A DNA stretch of 60,000 nucleotides from Bolinopsis microptera (Eukaryota; Ctenophora; Tentaculata; Lobata; Bolinopsidae): positions 14,037,167 through 14,097,166 of the forward strand of contig NC_087074.1 in NCBI RefSeq assembly GCF_026151205.1. The letters are read 5' to 3'. The notes below the pieces were generated by a model. It searched no databases. It saw only the letters and a program-made list of their open reading frames with translations, and had not been told where the DNA came from. Below are positions 47,288 to 58,581 of the stretch, one piece after another; the stretch's first letter is position 1; the number at the start of each line of letters is the position of its first letter. Made by a program: the position numbers and the translations under genes.

Positions 47288-49350
47288 TAGTCAAGGATCT
47301 GACGACATTCCCGTCTATATAACTTCCGCCCCGGGGTTTGAGACTTGGAATACCTCAAGGGACCCATTAGAAACAAATTTGGCTTGGGTAGAAATTTTGG
47401 CTATGGGGCAGTTTTGCGCAATTGACCACGCCTTTTTTTGGCGCTTTTTCAACTTTAGAATCAAAATAACTCCGCTTCTAATTGGAATTAGAAGCTCAGC
47501 TTGGCTTCACAGTTGTTCAGAATCATCACATTTAGGGGGGTTGAGCATAATTTTAAAGTCAACAGACATCGGGTTGTTGAGTTATGTGACCACACCCTTA
47601 TTTACCCTCGCGAGTCGTGATTTTCACACTAAATACGAGATATCTCGGCTTCTGATTGAGCTACGTGCTCATCCTGGGCATTAAAATGTTCAGAATCATC
47701 ACATTGAGTAGGGTAGACCACAATTTCAAAGTCCTCAGATGTCAGGTTGTTGAGTTATTAGGCCCCAACCTGTTTTTACGCTCTCGCGGGTAGCGATTGC
47801 AGCGCTTAAAATCAAAATAACTCAGCTTCCAATTGAAGTTAGGAGCAAAACTCGGGCAGCAAAATGTTCACAATCATCACATTGAGTGGGGTAGAACGTA
47901 GTTTCAAAGTCCTCAGACGTCAGGTTGTTGAATTATTAGGCCCACACCATCATATTTACGCTCTCGCGAGTCGCGAGTCGACACTTACAATCAAAATATT
48001 TCGGCTTCTGATTAGAGTTAGGAACTAAACTTGGGCATAAAAATGTTCAGAATCATCACATTGAGTGGGATAGAACGTAGTTTCAAAGTCCTCAGACGTC
48101 AGGTTGTTGAGTTATTAGGCGGAACCCTATTTTTACGCTCTCGCAAGTAGTGATTCTATGCTTAAAATCAAAATAACTCTGCTCCTGATTAGAGTTAGGA
48201 ATTAAACTTTGGCATAGAAATGTCCAGAATTGTGAACATTTTTATACCCAAGTTTAGTTCCTAACTCTAATCAGAAGCCGAGTTATTTTGATTTTAAGTG
48301 TCGACTCGCGACTTGCGAGAGAGTAAATATTATGGTGTGGGCCTAATAACTCAACAACCTGACGTCTGAGGACTTTGAAACCACGTTCTACCCCACTCAA
48401 TATGATAAATCTGAACATTTCCATGCCCAAGTTTTGTTCCTAACTCTAATCAGGAACCGAGTTATCTTGATTTTAAGTGTCGACTCGCGACTCGCGAGAG
48501 CGTAAAAATAGGGTTCCGCCTAATAACTCAACAACCTGATGTCTGAGGACTTTGAAACTACGTTCTATCCCACTCAATGTGATGATTCTGAACATTTTTA
48601 TGCCCAAGTTTAGTTCCTAACTCTAATCAGAAACCGAGTTATTTTGATTTTAAGTGTCGACTCGCGACTCGCGAGAGCGTAAATATGATGGTGTGGGCCT
48701 AATAACTCAACAACCTGACGTCTGAGGACTTTGAAACTACGTTTTACCCCACTCAATGTGATGATTGTGAACATTTTGCTGCCCGAGTTTTGCTCCTAAC
48801 TTCAATTGGAAGCTTTGTTATTTTGATTTTAAGCGCTGCAATTGCTACCCGCGAGAGCGTAAAAACAGGTTGGGGCCTAATAACTCAACAACCTGACATC
48901 TGAGGACTTTGAAATTGTGGTCTACCCTACTCAATGTGATGATTCCGAACATTTTAATGCCCAGGATGAGCACGTAGCTCAATCAGAAGCCGATATATCT
49001 CGTATTTAGTGTGAAAATCACGACTCGCGAGGGTAAATAAGGGTGTGGTCACATAACTCAACAACCCGATGTCTGTTGACTTTAAAATTATGCTCTACCC
49101 CCCTAAATGTGATGATTCTGAACAACTTTAAAGCCAAGCTGAGCTTCTAATTTCAATTAGAAGCAGAGTTATTTTGATTCTAAAGTTCCAAAAGCGCCAA
49201 AAAAGGGCGTGGTCAATTTCGCAAAACTGCCCCATAGCCAAAATTTCTACCCAAGCCAAATCTGTTTCTAATGGGTCCCTTGAGGTATTCCAAGTCTCAA
49301 ACCCCGGGGCGGAAGTTATATAGACGGGAATGTCGTCAGATCCATGACTA
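47288..49350. mobile_element. 2.06-kb palindromic foldback element inside the ABC exon
   Basis: Ends are TAGTCAAGGATCTGACGACA and its near-perfect complement TGTCGTCAGATCCATGACTA, flanked by TCA (47285-47287, 49351-49353). Almost the whole element is two inverted arms meeting near 48,235. Each arm holds about four tandem units of about 183 bp (landmarks 'agaatcatcacattgagtgg', 'caggttgttgagttattagg' and 'ctctcgcgagtcg'). No transposase ORF. A solo arm of the same family lies upstream of both SVOP-like genes. Confidence 0.88.
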
Positions 49351-51471
49351 TCATGGCTGCTCTGGCTATAGCTACTCTCTGCTTTTGTCCTCCCGAGATT
49401 TGTAAACCTTGTGAACCTGCAAACGTGTCCATTCCGCTCCGGAACTTGTTGATAAAGTCACAATTAGCCAACTCAGCTGCTTTTTTAACCCTTGTCATGG
49501 TGATCTGCTCTGGAGTTGCTGCCCCGTAAGAAATATTCTCCACTAGAGTAGTATTGAGGAGGCTGGGATCCTGGCTGACAATGGCCATCTTTCCGTGGAG
49601 CTCTTTCAAATCAAAGTCCCTGATGTCCTTGCCACCGATGGTAACTCTGCCTTGCTGGGGGTCGTATAGTCTCATGAGTAGCTTGGCTATTGTTGTCTTT
49701 CCACTGCCAGAGTCTCCTACCAGAGCGGTCATCTTCTTGCGCTGTATTTTCAGGTCCAATCCCGAGAAGACAGTCTCCCCTATCCTGGTGGGATATCCAA
49801 AGTGAACATCCTCTAAATGTATGTCTTCCTCTAGAGAACCGACTATATCGCTACCAGAAACCACCTCACAGGGTGTGGCAATAAACTCTACATAGTTATC
49901 TACTGCAGACAAATCTTCTTCGAGGAGTTCTATGTGAAAATTCATCCACATAAATTGATTTTGGAAGCTGTCATAAACAATGTAAAACATCATGAGATCA
50001 CCAGGTCCGAAAATGGATTCTGAGGAGGATAATTCGTAAGCTATCATGAAGGCTAGCAGAAAATATTTAAAGGTATGCTCTGCAAATTCATTCTGAATTC
50101 TATTTAGCACAAGGGACCTCTCACAAGACAACCAGCTTTTTTCTGCTACTTTTTGTTCATTAACGTGAAGTTCCTCTTGAGAAAACTGCTTAACGGTAGA
50201 TACCATTTTTATAGCCTCGCTTTTCAAGTTCTCTGCTCCGGAAAGTAACTTGCTTTTGCATCGCTCCAACGTCATGGCTTGCCTTCTTGCCGGAAAGAGG
50301 TACAGAACATTGAAAAGGGCTGTGAATACAATCACTATTCCCCCAATCGTGGCATTCGCTCTCACTAAATAGAACGCAGATGTAAAAATACCAAGAACAT
50401 GAGCCAGTAAGTAGGGAAAGTTCCAGGTCACTAATCTGCACATGCTTTCAACATTGCTCATACTATTGACTTCAGACTGAGTATGAGAGTCATGGTATCC
50501 CTGGTGCAAGGACAGTGCCTTCTCCAGAGAGGTTGTATTCAAAGTACCCATTATCTCGACATGCCCCTGGACGTGCACTAACACATTTCCGAGGTAGACT
50601 AGTCGCTCCAATATTACCATCAGCACGAACCCTACTAGGATGGCCCTAATATGCTCAAACCTGCTCTCGCACTTCAACATTGTGTAACAGAGGGCATTGC
50701 CGTAGAAGCTTTGGTTGTAATCTGCAGTGTCGTCAGAGATTATGGTGATAAGGTGACCGGTTAGGTTTAATATCTCTAAGTCCATGACTTTGTGGCATAT
50801 GAGCAGAGCAATAACAACAAACATTCTTATTGTGTACTGTCTGGTGAGAAGAGCTTTGGAGATCGCAGAGAGAAGAGCAGATATGGATAACTTAGCGGTG
50901 TGTTCCTTCTTATCAAGATAAACACCCCTCTTCTCAGCTTCAATAATCAGATCTGTTGTGAATTCTTTAGAACCTGTCTTGTCCAGTATCTTGTTCTTCT
51001 TCGTATCAAGAAACAAGGCTCCCCGCCCAGCTTTCTTACCACACTTCTCACTCACCTCCCCCCACCAACACTCTGCTTCTCTCTTATCAGAGAACTCCTT
51101 TACCTCAACCCCGTCTTCCTTCTCCTTTGTTCCCTGATAAAGCACACTGAACCACTCTTTGTTAACAACACTCTCCTCTCCGCAGGGCTGCTGCTTGTAC
51201 CCCACCAGTGCTCCAGACTTTATCTGTATGGAAAGTATTTCCATCCCCGGATCAGCTGTTATAATGGTACGCTTGTGTTTCGGTGTTCTTGAACATACGG
51301 GCTCGAAAGTAAAGATTCTGCCTCGATTTGTCTCCAGTTCTAGTGATGCTGCCGCCCATCTTCTGCTTATCAGGGTCTCGTGTGTAACTCGGACCTGATG
51401 GAGAAATCTTTGTTAAATAGCTGATCGACTTTTAATTTAAGCAATGAATTTATAGATTTTTTAAATGATTA

Positions 51472-51866
51472 GGGGTCGTTCACATATTACGTAATCAGCC
51501 GAGGGGGGAGGGGGGGGGGGTTTCCAAATGCTTACGGTTGATTACCCTCAAGAATAATAACAATTTGACAATATTTTAATTCAAATTCCACTCAATTTCA
51601 CTCTGATAGTGATAAAATTTAGAAATTGATCGAATATCCGCCTATAATAGTAAGTAGTTTAGAAGGTGCTTGGCCGGATATCATAACAATGATTTCGGCT
51701 CATCATGATAGCATGATCAGGGTAGCATGAAACGTAGAGAAAAGTGTTTTCTAGGAAAAAAGTCAAGGGGGGGGGGGGGGGGGGGGTCTTGATTACGGTT
51801 GATTACGGAAGGGGGGAGGGGGTAAAAATTGCTAAAATATTGATTACGTAATATGTGAACGACCCC
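51472..51866. mobile_element. Harbinger-like MITE in an ABC-gene intron
   Basis: Inverted ends GGGGTCGTTCACATATTACG and its complement CGTAATATGTGAACGACCCC, flanked by TTA on both sides (51469-51471, 51867-51869), as expected of PIF/Harbinger relatives. The interior has G runs, one about 20 long near 51,768-51,787. No ORF. Confidence 0.75.
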
Positions 51867-52435
51867 TTAAATGAGAAAACGAGAAAACAAGAGAACAAAA
51901 TATATATTTTTCTGAATTTCATGAACTTTTGATACTTATCATTCCAATTAAACTACACATACCAAGTATTCGTTATCTGAGAAGATGATTGTTTTTCCGT
52001 GTGATTTGCCTCCTCCTAGACCGTAAGACCAAATACTGTCATCATCATACGTTATAATGATACTGTCTATAACCTGTTTATCTGGACATACCAATTTTAT
52101 AATTCCTATGTAATATCACCATGGCAACAATTTAGGGGTTTAGGGCACAGTAATGGGATAGTAGGACGAACATTTTAAAATCCTAGTCTTTCCCTTATCC
52201 AGCATTGCAGCTATTTTTATAGAACAGCATTTGTCTTGGCAGCTTTTCTGCAAAGTGCGTAGCTAGTTGAGACATATTGATATTCAACACTGTATTGTTT
52301 TATTCTAATCTCTCAAATCTTAATCAATTAAATCAATTACAGGTGTTAATGGATATTAGAGAACAAACCTTGTATTTCTATCTTCTTGATCCGATACTCT
52401 GCTTTAGTTTTGGTGATTACTCTGTCAGGGTCCAT

Positions 52436-53284
52436 GGCAAGGACTGCTAAAAGTAACCGAGTGTTATAAAGATGAATAGCAGAACATTTAACATTGTGTC
52501 AGTGAAACATACTGTGACAGTGACTATAACCTTATAACGGGAATGGAAGTTCCGCCATTGAAAAAGTGAGGTAAAATGGTTGATTATTCGTACAACCAAA
52601 GTATAGTATTACTATTAACACAATTTCATTTAGGTAAAACTAAAAGTACTACATCAACAAGACAATACCATTACCGTCGTATAGTTTATTGGCACTATAA
52701 ATTCAGCTGGATTAATTATCCAAGATCGATTTAATTATATTATACATCATATCATATTGTCATTTTTAGATACGTTAGGCAATTTTTCGGTATAAACTTC
52801 TTCCATTTGACTGAAATATCCTCATGCTACTCTAAAATGCAAAAAAAATCTTTGATAAAGAGGTATAATTATGAGCTGGTCGCATCGATGTGATTTCGCT
52901 AAGCGAAATACCGACCAAGTACGTGCACTCAAGCAGATCATTTAGGAATGAGGATCTCATCGCGTGACACTTCAGCACCTACTAAGGGTATCTCATGTTC
53001 AGTCTGGTGTCCAGATGAGATCCCATCGCATAGCGGTTCTTAGTTAGTGATTTCGATAGTGCAGTATAAATGTCACGGAGAATTTAGTTTTGGTATATCA
53101 CATTTAGGAACCGACCGGATATCCGGCTGAATCCGGATCCGGCTTCAATATCCGGTTCCGGCTCCAGTTTCAAAATGTTGCCGGATGTTTCTTTTAAAAA
53201 ATTAATTTCTAAAATCTTGAAATGCATTTTTTTGTCACATTTTAACTCGATTCCTTTAAAATATTAAAAATTGTTTAATTAAGT
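52436..53284. other. Upstream of the ABC gene; no supported exon or promoter
   Basis: AT-rich sequence. A short palindromic patch at about 53,105-53,165 (ccggatatccgg, ccggatccgg, tatccggttcc) may be the end of an unrecognised element. The frame upstream of the first ABC ATG stays open for about 20 codons with hydrophobic content (LLLAVLA) but has no ATG. Confidence 0.4.
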
Positions 53285-53780
53285 TTGAAAAACTGAAAAA
53301 TATTTTCGGCTAATAATGAACAGGGCCGGTAGCATGAAACCTGGAGAAAAGTGGTTTTCAGAAAAACTTTGAAAAAATGTTGACAGAAAATTTTCGATCC
53401 GAGTCTTTCTCGAATCTCGATACGTACCTCCCGTATCGACTATCGAGAGCTTCCACTTCCGAGATCGTGTTGCAAAGGGGAGGCCTGCCTTCCGAGATCG
53501 CATTATCAGGGGGAAGTGTCGAGTTCAAAATTGTTTATCGAGGGGTGGGTGCGAACTTCGAAAAGCTGAAAAATATTTCGGCTAGTATTAGTAATGAACA
53601 GGGAAGCATGAAACGTGGAGAAAAGTGGTTTTCAGACCAATTTTGACTTGGTCAATCTCGATACGTACCTCCCGTATCGAGAGCTTCTGCTTAACCGAGC
53701 TCGTGTTGCAAAGGCGAGGGCTGCCTTCCGAGATCGCATTACCAGGGGAAGCATCGAGTCCAAAATTGTGTATGGGAATT
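53285..53780 (+). repeat. Two tandem copies of a unit of about 270 bp
   Basis: Both copies contain 'gcatgaaac.tggagaaaagtgg', 'tctcgatacgtacctcccgtatcga', 'gagcttc' and 'ctgccttccgagatcgcatta'. The first part resembles sequence beside the inverted-end elements (13,065-13,160 and 31,610-31,705), so this is probably a related transposon remnant. Confidence 0.7.
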
Positions 53781-54192
53781 TTGGGAAAGCACTTCAATTA
53801 TCAAACCAAATGTTTCTAGAAACTTTGGAGTTCCTAGCTTAAAACGCTTTCACCTTATGGTGATAATAGCGAAAAAGAGGGAGTGGCGAGCCATAACTGC
53901 TATAATTTTGCTATATTGTCATTGAAAACTGCTGGTACTTCATAAAGATTTAAGTACTATAGTTTTACACTTAGCTGAAGCTGAAACCCACTATTTATAT
54001 TCCTGCGGAATTTTGGTCTTTTTTGAGTACTATTATACAAGTGTTCCTGGATCAGCACAGAATAACTAACCTTGCTCTTTTGACCTCCTATAGATGTGAA
54101 ATCCGCAAGGCACAGTAATGGCTGGCCTCCCCGTAAAAAGCATAATCTGACGGACAGGAATATCAACAGAAGAAGTAGAAGAATTATGATAT

Positions 54193-54412
54193 ACTAGCAG
54201 GAACCCGTCTAACCCTTGAGTGGTGTCAAGACTCAAGAGACTAAATAAATTATTACCTATTTAATTCGCGTTTTTGACAGCATTCGATCCAGTAAAATAA
54301 GGTTCAGTTTTATATCTTTTACGGTTTTTGCTGAAAATCGTGCTAAAGTTGATGCCGTGGTGCCAGTAAATGGTACGGATATATATCGTCTCGCTTTATA
54401 TATAGTAAGATT
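54193..54412 (+). mobile_element. Short interspersed element copy 3 (internally deleted)
   Basis: Same family as 8312 and 9443, from ACTAGCAGGAACCCGTCT to CGCTTTATATATAGTAAG, missing about 90 bp after 'tttttgacagc'. Confidence 0.8.
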
Positions 54413-55856
54413 AGTTGAACTCTATAATAGTCATCAAATCCTATGATAACTAAAACAAACTGGGATACTTCTAGTGTGTCAGTGTGAACCACAGTTTGGC
54501 ACTTATAGTTACAGTTACGGTTGATAGATGAAATTTCACATTCTTGTCAATATAATTGTGATAGCTTATTTTTTAACAATCTTATAAATGACTCCTGATT
54601 GTTCAATAAACAAGTTCGACAGAGCAAGATATTGAAAATAAAAGCAGACCGGATCAGTGAACCGGAACGAACCAAATGTCCGATCGCCTCCCAGTTGGCT
54701 CCTAGTTTATAAACAATAGAATGACTTACAGGAAAATAAATATTAATTTGAATATGAAATCTTACAAGGCAAATATAACTAAATATGAACGTAAAATTCA
54801 TAAGCGTGGTCGCAAACTATTGTATTCCGGATAAATTGTAAATGCGTCTGAAAATGAGTAAAGCAGCACAACATTTCTCCTGATAAGAAATTTAAAAAAC
54901 TACCTACGTGTAGAAATGTTGTGGCAAATAAAACAGTGTGATGCTGCTTAAAGATCAGTCAGTGTCACTGCTGTTGACCAGTTTGTGACTGTTCAAAATA
55001 TGTAAGCTCACCTCGAAATATGTACTTGGGTTTATATACGCGCAATAATTTCGTCATCTATCCAGTTATTAGAATATAATTTCGTCATCATACGAAAGTT
55101 AAGAACTTTTGAGTTGCGGAGTTATTTGAAAAATTCCGGTCCTAGATAAATTGCGGTGACCTTATATTATAATTGAATTTATTCTGCTCGAGATCAACGA
55201 TCTGAAGAAATGACAAAGATTTCCAATCTTCTCCAATAGTGGTGGTATGTCAACAAACTCCGCCCCCAGTAGCCCTATAGTACTCCGTGCATATTAGTAA
55301 TGATGCGATGAGGGAACGTCGAGACTGAAAACACAAAGACGTGAAACTTATTTAGAGACTACCGGTGCCAAACTTTTAAATTGCTGTTTTCTTGAAAACC
55401 GACAAAACTTAGAAGGAGAGCTAAGTTCGAGCTAGAATATGGAACAATTGCACTGCCACACGTGAAATGTTTATCTGATGAGGGCGGTAGTAAACTGACC
55501 AAAGCATACACCATGTATGATTATAATTAAACCATATCATTAACAATAGGGGGCCGACATCTTATTCTATCCAGCTAACCCAACTATAATCATCAAAAAG
55601 CAGTCGAATAATCAATAGGCAGAACCAATCACGATGAATATGGTATCGCAGTGGCTGATACGAGAACGGTTCACTCGAGAACCGGCCCCTTTCGAACCTG
55701 GCTCACGTCCGTTATGTGAACATATGCCGAGAGCTCGAACACTTCTTAATATTATACTTCATAATACACAACTACTTACTAAACTGTCATGTGAACCCTA
55801 TCCAGGTTCTTGGCTGTCCGGCTGTTAGATGGCTAGAATATGGACCTCTTTTTGTA
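54413..55856. other. No gene seen
   Basis: AT-rich sequence between the repeat at 54193 and the SPEF2 duplicate. Short ORFs have no recognisable homology and no splice context. Regulatory sequence for the ABC gene could lie here, but none is recognised. Confidence 0.45.
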
Positions 55857-57017
55857 TAGAGTCACGTGGTAAGAGGGGATCTACTAGAACTTCTAACCGT
55901 TTCCAGGTTCAGGATCAGATGCAAAACAGCAAGAGGAAGTCAGTGTATTCAATCTTGTAGTTCTCATCACACAACAGAGTGAACAAGGTTATCTTTAAGT
56001 AACCCAGTCTGTCAAATTTGGCAGTACCATCGGGTGTCATGAGATCCTCATTACCAAACCACAGGTCACCCTGAATAAACGAAATGGTGGTTTGTGAAAA
56101 GCGTAGTCAAGAATCGTGAATAAAACATAAAACATGGACATGGGATAAAGCCTCTGAGAATTGTGGTCGTTCATAAAGTAAAATAAGTGATCGTGTTCTA
56201 ACCTGAGCATATCCCGCCATATCAATCTTCCCAGTGTTATCTTTATCTATAGTTCTGTACTGTTTAGCCGTGCGGATGAGTTGAGCTTGTGAAGGTAGAG
56301 GTATTGGAAGGATACAGGACAACAGAACCGTTCTCCATTTTATATACTTTGTCTCATACAAGTGTCTCGAAAACAGCTCTTCCAGCTAAAATGATTCCGT
56401 GATTAAAGAGCTATAAATTATTATTTGTAATTGTATACTGTAAAATACCTCCATAGCATATAGTAGTGCATGTTTTCAGACTAATTCTTGATTAGCCATC
56501 AGTCTTTACTCACTTTGTAAAATTAATACAATGTTACTAAAGATGTGCTCCTTGTTGTCACTCAACATCACACCAGGTCCACTTCATTTTAATACTAGTA
56601 ACTAGCTTTTAGCAGCTGATTATTTAATTAACTAGCCTTTAGTAGCTGATAAATTAATTAACTAGCTTTCAGTTAAATACCTGTTGGTAAGTTACATTCT
56701 GCCAGATCTCGGGGAGAAAAGAAGAAGGCTCGAACATCTCCGTCAGCATGTCAAGGGAGATGTAGCCCGAGGGAGCTACCTCCTTCAAGTTCCGGTGAAG
56801 TTCTTGTATCTGAGAAAAATAGATTTCTGAAGAAACTGGACATCGCATCATGGCATGAGTTTTAAAGAAATATATATCTCAACCCTGATAATATGAAAAA
56901 TTTCGTTCGAATACGTCAATACTTAAAATGAAGTTAGCCGAATGTTTTTACAAACCTGAGCGATAGTGAATAGATTAGGTGTTGGCATCTCAATAGGCGC
57001 ATCTGGAGGTGGGGTCT
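55857..57017 (-). pseudogene. Inverted duplicate of SPEF2 exons (from about 43,972-45,190)
   Basis: On the minus strand this repeats the end of SPEF2 exon 43844-44030, all of exons 44214-44342, 44671-44853 and 44986-45157, and the introns between, at well over 90% identity. Replacements include C to Y, N to K and S to R in the EF-hand exon. One inserted T in the last exon (CTGTTTTGCATC against CTGTTTGCATC) breaks the frame. With no 5' exons or promoter this is a gene fragment. Confidence 0.92.
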
Positions 57018-57167
57018 AAGATGAGAAGTACGAATGAGTCGGACTTTTCAATTTACTCGTATCGTACGTACTTTTCAATTCTACTGAAAATTTCTCCTTC
57101 TAGAAATCGATTGAAAAGTTCTAAATCGATACATATATGTATATGTGTTTATCCGAACCATTTTAAT

Positions 57168-57449
57168 GACACCACGGCATCAACTTTAACGCGACTTTTC
57201 GCAAAAACCGTAAAAGATATACAACTGCAACTTTTTTGACTGGGTCGAATGCTTTAATGGCCTCCAAATCAGCATGAAAAAATAAAAAATTGCCCAAGGA
57301 ATAGAAATTTTAGAGCCAAAATTTTGGACCCCCAAGTGGTGTCAAAAACGCGAATTACAACAACAACAACAACACAATATATACCGTAATAATTATTTTA
57401 GTCTCTTGAGTCTTGACACCATTTTAGGGTTATACGGGTTCCTGCTAGT
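57168..57449 (-). mobile_element. Short interspersed element copy 4, at a duplication breakpoint
   Basis: Inverted relative to copies 1-3: starts with 'gacaccacggcatcaactttaac' and ends GGGTTCCTGCTAGTA. It carries a short ACA-repeat (about 57,358-57,373) not seen in the others. It lies exactly between the inverted and direct SPEF2 fragments. Confidence 0.85.
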
Positions 57450-58139
57450 ATTGTTAATATATAGAAATATTATTAGTAACATATTAGTGATATTATCAGT
57501 AAAATATTAGTAATATTATTACTGAATCGTATCCAGGACGAAATGACGGTAGTGTTCAAAGAGGTACAAGGAGAGGACAGAACAGCTGACGTCAGTACCA
57601 TTCTAGTTCACCCTAAGAGTCGGGATATTATCTTGCACACCCCATCATATCTCCTCGTGGTAAGAAATATTCTCACATTTCATGATTAAACTTTATGTTT
57701 AAACCCTTCAAAACAGCAAGATATGAGGTGTTCTTTGCATTTTACCCTATATTATAAATCCCAACCCTGACGAATAACGTCCTTACTCTTCAGGACTATC
57801 GCACATTACTCCTAGAAGCTATCTCTCAAGACACCAAGTTTGCCGAAAGAGTTTCACAGCCGTTGGTGTAAGGCAAATGAAGAGCAAATTATACAAATTA
57901 AAGCTATAATGTTTTGGTGATTAGATTTGGAAGAACTGTTTATGATTTCTGTGATGGTTAAAGGATTCGCATGAATTTATTTTCAAGGTCTTTCGGCCAT
58001 TGTTTGTAAAAATAATGTAAGCGAGTTTCATTATTCGATCGTGGTATTGTAAATGAACTGTAATATACGTCTACGTTATTATAATGTAAGATTGTATCAT
58101 AATGATTCACAGTTTTCTATTTTTAGATACAGTTTTTAT
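57450..58139 (+). pseudogene. Direct duplicate of the last two SPEF2 exons
   Basis: Matches 45,815-46,505 at about 97% identity by eye, including exons aligned to 45903-46025 and 46160-46237 and the same stop (SQPLV). Replacements include A to V and G to R in the first exon. Splice borders look intact, but upstream exons are missing or inverted, so no full product is possible. Identity ends just before the 15-bp minisatellite. Confidence 0.92.
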
Positions 58140-58146
58140 GGGTGGG

Positions 58147-58317
58147 CGACAATTGACCCCCCGACAATTGACCCCCCGACAATTGACCCCCCGACAATTG
58201 ACCCCCCGACAATTAACCCCCCGACAATTGACCCCCCGACAATTGACCCCCCGACAATTGACCCCCCGACAATTGACCCCCGACAATTGACCCCCCGACA
58301 ATTGACCCCCCGACAAT
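58147..58317 (+). repeat. 15-bp minisatellite (ACAATTGACCCCCCG, about 12 units)
   Basis: Nearly perfect units, one with G to A (AATTAACC) and one short by a base. Because 15 is a multiple of 3, every frame stays open, which produces spurious repeat ORFs on both strands. Confidence 0.95.
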
Positions 58318-58581
58318 GTAATTTAATACAATAATGTTTGAATTTTTGTCTGTACGAAGTAAATAAACTGAATTAAGGAAACAACAAATTTATGTGAACT
58401 TACAAGTAAACAGGGGTAAGATGGATAAGTGTATTCCCATGTAATTGCTACATTATAGATATACAATTATAACCATACAACGGTTACATTCTGATAGTGA
58501 TACTGACACATGCTAAAATACATGTTAAATTCGAATCATATATGCACATGCTAAAATATATATAGAATATAAATGTCAAAT
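58318..58581. other. No gene seen; 3' flank of the transposase gene
   Basis: AT-rich, with repeated 'acatgctaaaatacat' and 'catgctaaaatatata' phrases near 58,507-58,565. It may contain the 3' untranslated region of the minus-strand transposase gene. Confidence 0.4.

Larger units (their letters stand above)
46809..52435 (-). pseudogene. Jacalin-like lectin / ABC half-transporter fusion, exon disrupted by a transposon
   Basis: Minus-strand exons: 52435-52369, 52081-51963 and 51394-46809, the last interrupted by the element 47288-49350. Residues about 17-130 resemble a jacalin-related lectin (IDSIIITYDDD, GLGGGKSHGKTIIFSDNEYL, SLELETNRGRIFTF). A Lys/Glu-rich linker of unknown type follows, then about six membrane segments and one nucleotide-binding domain: Walker A GDSGSGKTT, Q-loop SQDP, signature ISGGQ, Walker [14 protein letters not shown]-loop [10 protein letters not shown]. 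This is ABCB-type half-transporter order; such proteins dimerise and export substrates using ATP. Dropping the element and one TCA gives exactly 840 codons for the last exon and 901 residues in all. As it stands, translation stops about ten codons inside the element, before Walker B. The first exon (MDPDRV) may not be the true start. It converges on SPEF2. Confidence 0.82.

Noticed and set aside
47379-47684. 101-codon ORF inside the foldback element
   Set aside because: It lies in the tandem-repeat arm with no transposase motif; chance frame.
49344-51398. Plus-strand ORFs across the ABC gene
   Set aside because: Antisense shadows of the transporter exon.
54066-54190. Minus-strand hydrophobic ORF as a signal-peptide exon for the ABC gene
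   Set aside because: It has a leucine-rich stretch and a GTTAG donor, but its phase does not match the next exon, there is no in-frame ATG, and a MITE lies directly upstream.
58147-58317. Possible CRISPR-like array
   Set aside because: Units are contiguous 15-mers without spacers, and the context is animal nuclear DNA.
58053-58334. ORFs encoding Thr-Ile-Asp-Pro-Pro-type repeats
   Set aside because: The 15-bp minisatellite is a multiple of three, so every frame is open by construction.
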